This document shows, in pieces, positions 11,641 to 23,100 of a stretch of 64,000 nucleotides of DNA. The stretch lies in NCBI GenBank assembly GCA_944474755.1, contig OX104120.1:37800067-37864066 (forward strand), in the 5' to 3' direction. Below the pieces are notes generated by a model that was given only the letters and a program-made list of their open reading frames with translations, was not told the origin of the DNA and did no database searches. Made by a program: the position numbers and the translations under genes. Origin of the DNA: Limnoperna fortunei (taxonomy: Eukaryota > Mollusca > Bivalvia > Mytilida > Modiolidae). Positions within the stretch are counted from its first letter, which is position 1; each line of letters begins with the position of its first letter.

Positions 11641-12560
11641 ACATTTCGTCATCAATGACTGTAAATATACTGAAGACCAAATCTGTCATGTGTTAGATTT
11701 TCTCATTGACACCATATTCGTCATGTTTGAAGGACATGTTTTCACAGACTGTTGGTATTCCAATGGTACTAATTGTGCTCCACTCCTCGCCGACATGTTT
11801 TTGTACTCTTATTAGGCTGAGTTCATAGAAAGCCTGTCGAAAAAGAAAGAAAAGACACTGGCCCAGACCTTTAATTTAATATTCCGCTATATTGATGATG
11901 TTTTGTTTCTCAACAATGTAAAATTTGGTGATTATTTACATTCAATTTACTCTAGCTGGCTTGACACCACCAATACACTAAAGTCATAATCTTAGAACTA
12001 CTTTTAGAAATAGACCCAAGAAGAAATTACAAACTAGACTATACGACAAACGTGATGACTTCAACTTTCCAATTGTCAACTTTCCGTTCATCGACAGCAA
12101 CTTACCAGCAGCTTCAGCGTATGGTGTGTGCATTTCACAACTTATACGTTATTCTTGATCCTCCGACCGGTATTCCGATTTTCTAAACCGACCACTGCTG
12201 TTGACGGCTAAACTACTCAATCACGGGTTTGTTGCATCTAGGTTGATGTTATCTCTCCAGAAGTTCTATGGTCGTCACCATGACTTAATTGCTTGTTATG
12301 GGAAATCAATGTCTCAAATACGATCTGACATTTTCGCTGAGTCATAGGTAGCGATTCCTATTCCTGGATTTGACTTTTCCCTAGACATGACAATGAGTAA
12401 CTCGACTGGTGACTAATTAGAGGCAGGCGTTGCTTACTCGTCCGGAGCACCTGAGTGCACCCATGATTTGTATTAGGTTCGGGTTAATCTCTTTCTGTTT
12501 TTTTTTTGTGTTGCGTTTTTCTATATCCGGATTTGTAACTGTCCCTCGACTTTTTGGCTC
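11640..12560 (+). mobile_element. Penelope-like retroelement remnant
   Basis: Conceptual translation gives pieces of a Penelope-like reverse transcriptase in several frames. NCAPLLADMFLYSY (11776-11817) is followed after a stop by AEFIESLSKKKEKTLAQTF and then FRYIDDVLFLNN (about 11881-11916), with the catalytic DD. Further on come LYDKRDDFNF-type, YGVCISQLI-type and FYGRHHDL-type segments, up to about 12340. Stops and frameshifts throughout show it is dead. No GIY-YIG endonuclease domain was found downstream. The segment around 12490-12580 looks like the 3' non-coding end. Confidence 0.8.
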
Positions 12561-13049
12561 TTGTTGTTTGGTCTGTTTTCTTTTTCTCATAGATCTTTTT
12601 AAGGTTTAGTTACAAATTTTATTTAGTATGTATGCTTCCAAATTTCTACTCTTAATTACCTTTTAAAATTTATTACATTAAATTTTTTCCTATATCGCAC
12701 TCTTAAGTTCTTTATTCATATAAGGAATTTGTTAAGATAAAAGTTTTCTTTCTAAACGGGGCATGTTGATTCTTTGCCTATTTACGATTTTGAAAATGGT
12801 TGTAACACTTATTTACATTATTTGAATCTTCATCTAATTAAAGTTTTGATTTTGTAAATCAACTAAAAATTTAAATAGTTAAAATTTTTAAAACTTCTAC
12901 ACAACCGTGTCCTTGATTTCAATTCAAGCACTTCTCAGTCAAATTGAGCACCAATAAAGTTGTGGATATCACTTACCCCTGTTCCAAAGTTACATAGGTT
13001 TTTGTACCTGTTGTTACTGCTAGTATGAATAACATCTAACAATAAAACA
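12561..13049. other. Intergenic, nothing recognised
   Basis: AT-rich DNA between the Penelope remnant and the gC1q duplicate. No gene-like structure. Confidence 0.4.
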
Positions 13050-13258
13050 CTTGAAATTGTTAGAAACAGTGTCGTTTTGATAGCAGATTATGGGTGCGGT
13101 AGTCAGATAGCAGCAACCCCCACCGTTGTTATACATACCTATTCAGGAGTCAAGGTCTATATCAGATCGCACACAGGACAGATCATAGATAGAAATGTGT
13201 ACAGTGGTAGACGAGGGAAACTTCAATTGCTGGATGACAGATTTTTAGTGACCAATAA
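13050..13258 (+). pseudogene. Partial gC1q-domain duplicate (C-terminal half)
   Basis: This is a diverged copy of the second half of locus A exon 2. GAAATTGTTAGAAACA is identical to 9626-9641. AGATCGCACACA, AGAAATGTGTACA-like and TTGCTGGATG segments follow in the same order, then a TTTTTAGTGACCAATAAA end that parallels TTAGTAGTGACGAATAAA. The 90-codon open frame shows KVYIRSHTGQIIDRNVYSGR, typical of the C-terminal strands of gC1q. The final AGW-LI-type motif is only in another frame. The first half of the domain and the leader are absent. It is a non-functional duplicate. Confidence 0.75.
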
Positions 13259-13506
13259 AACATATTATAATGATATGTATTCATATGATGAAACCCCGAC
13301 AATTGTACGATTTAATCCGCCAGATAAACATTTTGTCGTCTTCATCTAACGATAACATGTGGTAGCAAAAATTAACAGAAAAAAACTACATATTTGGTAC
13401 AAGCTAAAAAAAATGTTCTTATTACAATGTAGTCATTAATATTTGAATGATAATACTTTTCACACATTGCCAGGGGACAGGCAACAAGAAATGTCCACAT
13501 TTATCC
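13259..13506. other. Intergenic, nothing recognised
   Basis: Short AT-rich stretch with no feature. Confidence 0.35.
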
Positions 13507-13517
13507 ATATACCATTA

Positions 13518-13552
<35 letters not shown>

Positions 13553-13562
13553 TATTTATTAA
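13507..13562. repeat. (TTGA)n microsatellite
   Basis: An imperfect run of TTGA/TTTA tetranucleotides, TTAATTGATTGATTGATTTA and onward, about 50 bp long. Confidence 0.85.
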
Positions 13563-13732
13563 AAAATTTTGCACATCATTAAAAGGAATATGCTCAAACA
13601 ATTGTCATAAGAGAGAAATTATAAAGACATGTGGCATCGCAAAATTTTGTTTAATTCTATTTTTAATATAAATGTAAACACACATATAAATATAAATTTC
13701 ACTTGTGACCAAATGTTGGTGTTTCATATATC

Positions 13733-14880
13733 TATACTCACTCAAAAAAGAAACGCAACATAAAAAAAAGGAATTTTACTTCATATATTATTTTGACAAT
13801 TTACCATTTAAATAATTGATACAAAAATGTTAAAATTAGCACACGAGTTCTTTTACCGTGAAATATAACATTTTGTCGCATATTGTCAATAAATCACGCA
13901 AAAATGTCAGTATCTGTTGTGCCCACTATTTGCTTGTAACACAGTCCTTACTCTTCTTGGCATGGATTCAATTAAACGTTGAGTACGAACACGCAGTATC
14001 CTTTGCCACTCATACTGAAGTGCATGCTCTAATTGTTGCATATTTTGCATCGGTGGTTGTCGTTGGCGGCGATCCAGTTCATCCCGCACAGATGTTCAGT
14101 TGGGTTGAGATCCGGAGATCGTGATGGCCATGCAACGGATAACATTGACATTCTGTTGCTTGAAAAAATCTACTGCTACACGTGCTGTATGTGGTCGGGC
14201 ATTGTGTTGAAAAATTTCTCTTTGAATGTCAATTACGGGCAATAAATGCGGCCTTATAATTTCGTCTATATACCTAACAGCGTTAAGATTGCCTTAAATA
14301 TGTATCAGCTGTGTGGTCCTGGCGTAAGAGATAGCGGCACACATCATAACACTTCCTCCACCCAAATTGCCTCTTTCTACAACACAGTTTTGCGCAAAAC
14401 GTTCATTTCGGCGACTGTACACTTGTATGCGACCACCACGCTTTCCAAGCTGAAAACGTGACACATCGCTTAACCATACTCTTCTCCATGGTAGTACACC
14501 ATCTAACCCTTGCTCGGTGGTCTTGGCGTCTCAGTGTTGCTCCGACGTAAGGTCGTTTTGCCCGCAATCCATGAGAGCGTAACCAATTGCGTACTGTCTT
14601 TGGTGATATACGGTGCAACCTGCGGACGTTTACAGCTGATTCTGTTGCAGCAATAGTCCTGTTTAGTAGATGGAATAATTTAATGTAACGATCCCGCGCT
14701 CGATGTGTAACACGAGGACGCCCTGAACGTAGTTTGTCTGTCGTAGTACCAAACATATACTTTCAAGCACCTTGAACAAAACCCGCGAACTTGATAGCAC
14801 GTGGCTACGTTTATATAAGAACTATTCTGAATGGTAGACGATTATGTCACACGCAATCTGATTGGTTATAACTATATTGA
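13733..14880 (-). mobile_element. Tc1-like DNA transposon, inactivated
   Basis: The left end carries a Tc1-type terminus, TATACTCACTCAAAAAAGAAACGC, beginning at a TA. Transposase sequence fills the interior on the minus strand. I did not find the matching inverted end near 14.8-15.1 kb, so the right end is lost or strongly diverged. Size (~1.15 kb) and organisation fit the IS630-Tc1-mariner superfamily. Confidence 0.8.
13907..14756 (-). pseudogene. Tc1-like transposase, frameshifted
   Basis: The frame at 14403-14756 encodes the N-terminal paired-like HTH region, with the Tc1 signature SGRPRVTHRARDRYIKLFHL and the second helix-turn-helix ISPKTVRNWLRSHGLRAKRPY, followed by RARVRWC. The C-terminal part lies in other frames: WPSRSPDLNPTEHL (about 14095-14135), with the third catalytic acidic residue, then DELDRRQRQPPMQNMQQLEH (13907-14089). 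The enzyme would cut and paste the element at TA sites through a DDE/D active site. At least two frameshifts make it inactive. Confidence 0.85.
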
Positions 14881-15379
14881 ATTTCGAATCTCGAATTTCG
14901 GTTGTCGAATCTCGAATGAGCCTTCTTGGCTTTCGTACTAAATCGCTGCTTCCACTTCGCATATATTTTGTTGTAAATGCGCTCTGAATTGAGCTTTTAC
15001 TATTAGGTTTTTACAGCTACACCTTTACTAGTCAGGTATTTATGTTAACAATGCGATTCGCTCAGCGTTTGTTACACAATATCAAACCATATAAATAATT
15101 AACTATTGAACTATGATTTTTTTTACCAGTGTATTTCTTTTACGTTGCCTGTAGTTTTGTTTGTATTTTATTTAATTTCAATCATATGTTTAAAACAACT
15201 ACTTTAATATGTTATATTTTAATTCTAACTTTTACTTAGGAAATAATTCAGATTTAAGGTTTCGTGCTTTTTTCTAATCATTAAATTTTGCACCAAAACA
15301 ATATTGTTTCAGTTTAGTTAATGTGCATTAGAAGAATATAAAGAAATGTTATAAAATGGGCATTCCAGGAAAATCCTAT
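14881..15379. other. Intergenic, short direct repeats
   Basis: A small imperfect tandem (TCGAATCTCGAATTTCGGTTG type) lies at 14882-14918. Otherwise AT-rich with nothing recognised. Confidence 0.4.
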
Positions 15380-15516
15380 TGAATATGGCATTTCTATGGT
15401 AGCATCAGTTTTCTATATAATGTCAATATCAATACACGCATGTTGTGATCATTAAAAGTGTTGACATTCGTAAACAATTATTTGCGTTCAATAGATTCTT
15501 GCTTGAGGTAGACAGG
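15380..15516 (+). promoter_or_regulatory. Upstream region of locus B, homologous to that of locus A
   Basis: GGCATTTCTATGGTAGCATCAGTTTTCTATATAATG, the ACACGCATGTTGTGAT motif and GCGTTCAATAG before the ATG align with the upstream region of locus A and with 22030-22130. It probably contains the duplicated core promoter. No transcription evidence is available. Confidence 0.5.
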
Positions 15517-16678
15517 ATGAAGGTGCACATTATTATTGGTGTCTTTGTATTTATATTAATTTATGGAATCAGATGACAAGGTCAATTGACGAAGTTTTCA
15601 AGACTGTGCTGTTTTATATATTAAAAAAAATTCATTGTTATTACTTGATTTCCCATTATTACCGAAACGAATAACTCGTAAATTAAAAACAAGTACTATA
15701 AATTGTGGCGCAACTAACAAGTTTTAACAGTTAGATACATATGGTAAGACGATGTTTTACCCGTTTTCCTGTTTGTTTCAAAGTGAACGTTTTAAAAAAT
15801 AGATGCAGAAAAGAAAAACCTGTCATATTGCACTTTTTTGTTATTTCGCGATATTGAATTTGTTGAGTACTACTACTATATGTTTTTATTTTTTTTTAAA
15901 GATATCTAACTAAATCATTATAGCCAGAAAATGATTTATGATTTTGTAAATTGATAGACGAAAGGAGTCTCAGCCCTAATGTTTGACAAAATACATTATG
16001 TGATGAGATACCTTATACATAATTTTCGAATACTAGTGTTAAGGAGAACTATTGAAAATTTCCGTAAAGAACTTTTTACTTGCACAAGAACATTCTTACC
16101 ATTTTGAAGCAGATAATGACACTTCTACTCTCTTGACAGGACAAACACATTAAATATTTTTATTTATTCATATACAAACAATTTGCATCAATTAATCACA
16201 TCAAATGTGTATCAATTGAAATAATTGTGATTTTTATTTAAGCTTTCACCGATTCCTTGTGCCTTGTAATGGCACATTAGGGACACTGCGAGTTCTACAA
16301 CTGCTTGGAGAGTAAACATCGATGCAGCAAGTCTGGTTACCTGACTGGTTATGGATACAAGTATTGCACCAAGTTCGGGGCAAAGTACTATAGTTTTACA
16401 AGGGCGGGAAAAAAAATTGGATCGACTGTGTAAGACCCTGTTTGACCAGGAAACTGATAGGGAAATATAAGGAGTCAGTGGCCCCAGGACAACAGTGTGA
16501 AGAACTAAAAACCTACGCCTTTGACACTCATGTCAGCTGTTATATAGATTGTGGATTCTGCAGCATTTATGGCTCTAATTTATTTGCCTTGAATACAGTT
16601 TACGAAATAAACGATCTGATGTCTCGGAGCGCATGGCAACAGATATTAAAAGTGGGTGCTAGATGTTTTGGTTAGTGA
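15517..16678 (+). pseudogene. Cysteine-rich secreted protein, decayed (locus B; weak stanniocalcin resemblance)
   Basis: Exon 1 (from 15517) reads MKVHIIIGVFVFILIYGI, clearly related to the locus A leader. The GT donor is lost and the frame reaches TGA. Exon 2 starts after TTTAAG (16241-16242) in the same phase as in locus A. It encodes a mature region with many cysteines: HCEFYNCLESKHRC, SGYLTGYGYKYCTKFG, then after a one-base shift at the A8 run near 16407-16414 DCVRPCLTRKL, and CYIDCGFCSIYG up to the stop at 16676-16678. An in-frame TAG lies near 16288. The cysteine spacing and the GK...CL...C...H..CY...C order recall stanniocalcin-like proteins. That identification is tentative. Confidence 0.55.
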
Positions 16679-16689
16679 TCGAATAAAAT

Positions 16690-17619
16690 TCATATCTGCC
16701 TCATGACTTACTTATCATTTAATTTTGTAACATATTTATATTCAAATAAACCACATAACCTATTATTTTTTTATTACAAACAGTCGGTATATTTTCGAAT
16801 TGTGTTCTAAATGACGCTAACCTATGGTAAAGAATGGATACTAATGACAAACTTGCACCAAAAATAGTTGAAAATTCTGCGTTCGAACACTTTATTATGT
16901 TATACTATGAAAGGCATGACCATTTGCACGTCGTAATTATTATTCCACGATATTAATGTTCATAATTAAATTTTAGAAAATAATTTTATGCCGCAGAATG
17001 CCTTTTAGAATTGAAATACAATATATTACATAACAAAACCTTACGTTTTGTAATTTTCTCACTTTTGCTTGAGTGCGTGGAATTCTTGTTCGTATAATAA
17101 TAAAATTAGAAGTATATATGCCATGTTGACCATCTTTAGTGCAAACAACTCTCTACACTGTGGTGTATTTACGCCATATTTTCTTGGTATAACCGCCTGA
17201 CATACAATCTTTCTCTATCGTGGAATATTGCTTTAACATTGGTAATTGCCAGCATCAGCATCACATGAAATACACAAATGTATGAAACCAAGATATATAT
17301 AGAAAGGTTGTTTCTTATTATTTAGCATTGTGGTCTTCGACTCCTGAGATAACTTTTATTTTGGAATATTTAAATTTGTTTATTGTTAGCTCTGTGAATA
17401 TTAAAGCATATCTTCTTTGTTAGCTTCGTTGTTGTTCACGTGCAGCTAGGATTACCTAGACTCATTTGATAATAACATGATTAGTTATGACATCTATATC
17501 TACAAGATACTTCTTAACTAAGACAGTATAGGAAGGCACATGTTTTCCTTTGTATATCCTTTAGGTTGTAAATTGTATATAGATAGAACCATTTATATCT
17601 AGTGAGAGTTTGAACAAAA
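16690..17619. other. Intergenic, nothing recognised
   Basis: AT-rich, no repeats shared within the window and no coding signal. Confidence 0.4.
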
Positions 17620-17700
17620 AACAAACAAAACAAAGAAAAAACAAAAACAAAACAAAAACAAACAAAAAAAAAAAAAAAAAACAGAAAAAAAAAAAAAAAT
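17620..17700. repeat. A-rich simple repeat (AAAAC)n/poly(A)
   Basis: About 80 bp of A-runs interrupted by C or G. On the other strand it creates an artificial Phe/Leu-rich open frame. Confidence 0.9.
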
Positions 17701-18118
17701 ATTTCATAATTTTAATTATCCTTAGACTTGTCTTATAATTATGTCGTTGACACGGTCCCTTGTAATGGTCACGAATATTCGGTTCGAACTTTTTCATGTA
17801 TAGTATTGTATTAATAATTCTTGAAAGTAATGTTCGTACCTGGTTCTATATTTTTATTTTTGCAACATAAGTTGACTTGAAACGAAAGACTGCCTAATGT
17901 GTTGTTTAATTAATTAATTTGTTTACCCTTATATAACAAACGATTCAATGGAGGTATATAAAATCACAATTTACAACAAATAAAAAGTCGTAAAAAAGTG
18001 GTGATATAAGATTCAAGATTATATGCATTCATCAAAGGACCCAAAAGTGCTGCAAGAAATCACAGGCGTTATAACGATATGATCATAGCGCAATCCAGAG
18101 GCGAAGAATCGCATTTGA
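17701..18118. other. Intergenic, nothing recognised
   Basis: No coding or repeat signal seen. Confidence 0.35.
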
Positions 18119-18317
18119 TATTGGTACGGCGGAAGCCGTACCTGCCGTACCGTCTGCTACGCCTATGTATTTGATATGAGAGGAGAGTCAAAAGACACCA
18201 ATAAAAATAGAAAAATATGAACAATTTTTTTTATTTCTGAAAATTATTGGTACGGCATGCCGTAACTGCAAAAGATATATCCGCCGTACCTGCCGTACCG
18301 GCTGCTACGCCTATGCA
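18119..18317. repeat. Direct repeat pair with internal palindromes (GGTACGGC...GCCGTACC)
   Basis: Two copies at 18119-18167 and 18246-18317 share TTGGTACGGC..GCCGTA and CCGTACCTGCCGTACCG.CTGCTACGCCTATG, separated by about 80 bp. Each contains GCCGTACC units in direct and inverted orientation that could form hairpins. They are GC-rich islands in AT-rich DNA. Type of element unknown. Confidence 0.7.
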
Positions 18318-18531
18318 ATCACAAACCATGGTTACAGTAGTTTTTAAGTTTTCTGACAAAGTAGCACACTTTATTAATTACATTTATACTACAGTAGCTA
18401 AACAAAACCAATCATTTTGTGGCTTGAATATTTTTCTAAGGTGTTTAACTTCTTCGTGGTCACATTTGAAAAAATAATGAAACTCATTTCCGATTTGTCT
18501 GCTGTTTCTGTTCAAGAGAAAATTAAATAAA

Positions 18532-18803
18532 TTGTTTGTTTGTTTGTTTGAATGGTGTTTTAACGCCACTTTCAGCAATTTTTCAGCTATTTCATGGCGT
18601 CCAGTTTTTATTGGGGGAGGAAGCCGGAGTACCCGGAGAGAACCCCCGACCTGCGGTAGGAAAACTGGCAATCCTTGTCAATTAAGATTGGAGTCGAGTA
18701 CACCCTGCCTGCAGTGAGAATCGAACCCGCAATCTCAGTGTTGACAGACCACGTGATCAATAGTAGACGAACTACCTTGACCACTCGGCCACCGAGGCCC
18801 CCA
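18532..18803 (-). mobile_element. Full-length tRNA-derived SINE with 13-bp target duplication
   Basis: Best-preserved copy of the family. On the minus strand: GGGGGCCTCGGTGGCCGAG head, tRNA-like B-box GGGTTCGATTC, AATTGACAAGGATTGCC body, GGGTACTCCGGCTTCC core, GAAAGTGGCGTTAAAACACC and a (CAAA)n tail. Flanking duplication AAAATTAAATAAA at 18519-18531 and 18804-18816 is exact. It depends on a LINE for mobilisation. Confidence 0.95.
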
Positions 18804-18816
18804 AAAATTAAATAAA

Positions 18817-20080
18817 ATATATCAAAACGATAAAACTAATGGATACGCAATAAATTCAGTAAATATATTATAATCTGAATTATTCCAGTTTACAGAGTTT
18901 TGTATTAATGATAATGATGATTGTTATCAAAACAATGTTGGGTTTTAAATCGTGATTACATATCAAAAATGTCTTCTCTTCCTCAGCCGAAGCCTGTACA
19001 TGTGTTCTGTGTTAAAAATGCAGCACATAAATAGTCCAGGCTGGGTATTGGATATAGACCATACAATGAGTAGGAAGGCATAACTTTTGTATCATAGTTC
19101 AACATGGCAACTGCTTAGTTAAATGTTCGATTAATAGCAAATGGGTACCACCTTGCATTTGAAGGTTACATCTACCAGAGACATGTAATTATATGTCTCT
19201 GCATCTACATAGTCAAGTGGAGGGGTCAAGACAGTATGTGCATGTCGACTTAGCTTCCCATCTTCTTCACTTAGGTTGACAGCAATCTTTTAGCTATATT
19301 GTGAAAACCCTCGACCTTCTGTAAGAAAATGTGAAGTTGACAATCTTTAAGCTATTTCGTGAAATAAATAATTAATTGTTTTATAAGTGCTATGTTTGCA
19401 TATTTTGATGTTAATATACTTAAACATCTTAAAGGTTGAAATAAATTATCAGAATAAGTGCAAAATATTTTACATGTATTCCCAAATCGTTTGCTAGCAA
19501 AATATGAATTATTTTACAAGTTAATTACAGGTAAAAAGCCTTCAATGGACCTCCTAATCTCCATTTCTTAATTATATGTTCATTTTGCGAATAGACGTTT
19601 TGGGAACGGCTGTGTGCCGGAATTCCAACATTTTGAAACATCAAAGAACATTGTAGGCTTTCATTAATGAGGATTAAGGGGCCCCCATACAGGGTAATTC
19701 ATTAACTGTAAAGGTAAAATTGTGTAATATTGTACTGTGGTAATGAATTATATTGAGTGATAGTATTTGTATATTTGCATTGTGAATTTAAAAATTCTTA
19801 TCACCGACTTCAATAAAGACTTAACAAAATTATAAATTTTGAAAACTGATTTTAATTACTATTAGGTATAAAAATACTATAAATAATAAATAGATATTTG
19901 TATATTTTCAAAGAATATATTTTGACTATATTTTTTATTATTTTATTTTATCATTATAAGTACATTCATTTATAGCAAAATATAACAAACAGGTAATAAT
20001 AAGGAACACTACATTTCACATTAAAATTATAAACACAGAGTACAAATAATTCAGCACAAATAAAATCGATTAAGTTTTTA
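18817..20080. other. Intergenic with one SINE scrap
   Basis: At about 19277-19350 a minus-strand relic of the SINE body is visible (CAGCAATCTTTTAGCTATATTGTG, then CTCGACCTTCTGTAAGAAAA). Nothing else recognised. Confidence 0.5.
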
Positions 20081-20128
20081 TCCTAAGTGGAACAGCTGTG
20101 ACACGGCATCCACATAGTCCATGAGTCA

Positions 20129-20660
20129 TTACTGTTTGCAGTAGGCGAAAACTCTTCTGTAAGTTTGTTGGCTCTCTCCTGGTAGTAGGGCAAATACAAC
20201 TGGATACATACTACCTTCAAGCTGGATGTGGATGTTGTAGATCTTGTTGAAAAGTAATTGGGCATGTGTAGAAGGTCCCGTGACAGAAGATGCGGTCTGA
20301 AGCAGGTTTTCTGCCGATACAAAGGTGATGATGTGTTGTCCTTGTGTGCTGTCATCATCAAGCTGGATGTCTGTAATAGTGGTGGGTAATGTGGGTGTCT
20401 GCTTGCGTCGGGCTTTGTACAATGTTGATTTTGCAGAGTTGAATGTCGGTATCTTCTCAACAACTTCTCTCGTATCGTCGTCCCACTCGTCATCTCTAAG
20501 CTTTGACATCTCTTCTTGGTAGATAGCTGGCATTGGTCTTACTTCTTCCTGGCATTTGGTCGATATCAGGTGCATGATGTCTTTTTGCTTGGTCTGCAGG
20601 GTGACTGTGTTGGTGCTGTCCTAGTCAAGTAATAGTGTCGTTCTTAGTGTCGATAGTGGC
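20129..20660 (-). pseudogene. FLYWCH/MULE-type transposase-like fragment
   Basis: A 148-codon minus-strand frame (20129-20575) begins at a TKQKDIMHLISTKC-like region and continues with SKLRDDEWDDDTREVVEKIP and SAKSTLYKARRKQTPTLPT. It ends with YNIHIQLEGSMYPVVFALLP and TYRRVF. This order matches the linker and first part of the Mutator-like transposase domain in the FLYWCH-zinc-finger/MULE proteins frequent in molluscs. The MULE catalytic core downstream (second Asp, zinc knuckle) and the FLYWCH finger upstream are missing, so it is a fragment. The TLQTKQ sequence just upstream extends to about 20660 in a shifted frame. Confidence 0.65.
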
Positions 20661-22029
20661 TGGGCATGCTGGTATAGTACACTTCCAGTAAGTTCTTTCA
20701 CCACGGGTAGTTTTTACACGGAAAAATAACATTGAAGGCTAAATTGTTGCCTCCTAGTCTGTTGGGTTTCTACTTGAAGTTTAACTCTGCCATAACCATG
20801 ATTTACTTGAATAATGATAAAAGTGTTCAATGGGGGTATTTATACCAAGAACCCAAAACTCGTTTAATTCAAAATATATGTTACAGATCTTCTTTAGAAC
20901 TAAAATATTTATTTATTTATTTATTATTTAATATACATGTACTTACATAACATAGTAATAATAAGTTTTAAATACATATAATTTTTAATTCCTGAAAAAA
21001 TCACCTTTTTCTGTAAAAAAAAAAAGTTATTTTACCCATTTCTTTTTTGCTGTTGCAATAACTGCACATTTGTATGATTATATCCATTAAAAAAATTAGA
21101 AGAATAATCAACACCCCTTGTTGTACCCCTTTTAACCACTAAAACAACAATACTTAATTATGTGATTTTAAAAATCTGAGCATTCCGGGAACACACCATT
21201 TAAAAAAATATATATATTTTTATTAAGTTAAGAATGTTATGCTATAGTATGCCAACATACAAGTTTCATTTCGATGAATATATTATTATACTGTAAAAAA
21301 TCTTACTTCTTTGAAGTTGGACCGTTTTATTTTTAGTTACGATTTAAATGTCATTTTAATGCGCCGATAATTGTTTCACAAATATGTCAATTTTATCCCT
21401 ACCCTTTAATATACAATCAAAAGTTATGTATATATCTTATCAAACGGAATATGAGGGGGGGGGGGGATACATTAAGTACAACCATATATAACTTTCGTGT
21501 TTTCCAATTAATAATGCAGACATGTAATCCAAGTGTAATCTTTCTATGTGCTTGACTTACATTGAAAACCTACTATCGGGAATAAAGAAGAGAGTATTTT
21601 GATTGTACTTTTTTGTTTTGTGATACCGCTTTATTTGGGGTATGTTACTCTATTTTTCGAAATCTACTATAAAACGTTTCTTTATCGTGCAAGGAGAATG
21701 GAACACTATCCACTATGGTCCGCTGCCAAGCTATCAGTATATTATCTGACACCCCTCCCAACGAGAGGGCTTCCTCATATCAACTACCTGCGGACGATGT
21801 GCAGCTCCGTAGGTCGGGCACTAGGAATATTCTTAGTAAAGTCCCGGTGAAAAATTGTTAAATTATAATTATATAATTTTAAGACAGTTTAACTTAAATT
21901 CTCAGTACAAGTTTAAGTTGGCATTTTTCTCGCCTGGTATTTCAAGCACAAAAATTAAGGCACACTATAAAAGAAAAATACAATTTTTAGAGTAATACAT
22001 GATAACATTTAAAAATAATTTTTTAACAT
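20661..22029. other. Intergenic; G12 homopolymer
   Basis: A G12 run lies at 21455-21466. The 83-codon frame at 21599-21850 crosses a locally GC-richer patch but shows no recognisable domain. Otherwise AT-rich and featureless. Confidence 0.4.
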
Positions 22030-22235
22030 GACATTTCGCAGAAAACACCAAACGTGGCATTGTTATGGTGACATATGTTACCTGTATACGTTTGCAGCCA
22101 AGCACGCAACATGTAGTTTAAATTTATTCTTGTCATCATCAAAGCTTTTGAAATGCAAAAACAAACTAGTTTCGATAAATAAAGTATTGATTGAAGTTGA
22201 CAAAAAAATGAAAATTTATATACTGAAATGAAAAT
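22030..22235 (+). pseudogene. Third promoter/leader-exon remnant of the locus A/B family
   Basis: TGGCATTGTTATGGTGACAT and AGCACGCAACATGTAGTTTA align with the upstream regions of loci A and B. About 90 bp later, TTGATTGAAGTTGACAAAAAAATGAAAATTTATATA parallels the locus B start (CTTGCTTGAGGTAGACAGGATGAAGGTGCACATT). The frame stops after MKIYILK, so the leader is dead. No mature exon was recognised downstream. Confidence 0.45.
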
Positions 22236-23070
22236 GAATTTTAAAAAAATACTGAGAATATGAAAACAAAATTACTGTAGAATATATATATATAATATAT
22301 TTGTTCAGCAACAGTTAGTTAGGCTAAATATTAAATAAAGTGCGCATTGTTGGACAACAAATGACAAAAATTGAACCTTTACACATTCTAAACTTATGTG
22401 TAGATTCCATAAAAAGAACAAATATGCCATAAATATACACAGATTGCTACACACCTTATATTTCACCATTACAATTAAGAAATTTGTCTTACAAAACTAA
22501 AATGTATTGCACTCCGTATGTCATATAACAAATATTTACCGTAAAGCATTTGAAGTACTTAGTTTATTAAAACTTATTGGCTGTCATTAGCAAACTTAAC
22601 AATCTCAAACATTTAAAACCTAAAAAATTTCAGTTTTAATTTTGACAACAACACATGTCATTTGTATCGTTGCATAATCTTCTAGACTTGTATATTATTT
22701 TTTGTTTATGCTGTATCGTCATGTTTGTCGATCCGATACTAAATGAGTGTACAGGTTTGGTAGCTTTCTTTAGATCCTTTATATATATATATATATTATG
22801 AAGAAGATTATGCAACAATAGAAATGACGGCGTTTCTTGTCAAATTTTTAGACACAGACTGACCAACGAATGGCCTTAGTCATTGAGTGTCAAAATAAAT
22901 AAATAACGTAAACATGTAATAACATATTGATCTTAAATTTTCTCACTCCAACTGAACTCAAAACTTCCATACATAGCACCAACCATCCCCCACCCGGGGA
23001 CGCGCTGTTACTTGGCTTTGCTCAAATATTCCAACAAAATGTTATCAAAATTACCAAGGTGACAATTTCA
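22236..23070. other. Intergenic; (TA)n runs
   Basis: TA-rich runs at about 22282-22300 and 22779-22797. No gene supported. Confidence 0.5.
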
Positions 23071-23100
23071 TTACGCCAGACGCGCGTTTCGTCTATTCAA
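23030..23100 (-). repeat. Second copy of the GC-rich-core dispersed repeat
   Basis: It carries the exact complement of the 20-mer at 6484-6503, here at 23074-23093, with ACCAAGG...TTGTTATCAAAATTACC-type sequence alongside. Confidence 0.65.

Noticed and set aside
17561..17797. Phe/Leu-rich 78-codon frame on the minus strand
   Set aside because: It is produced by the A-rich simple repeat.
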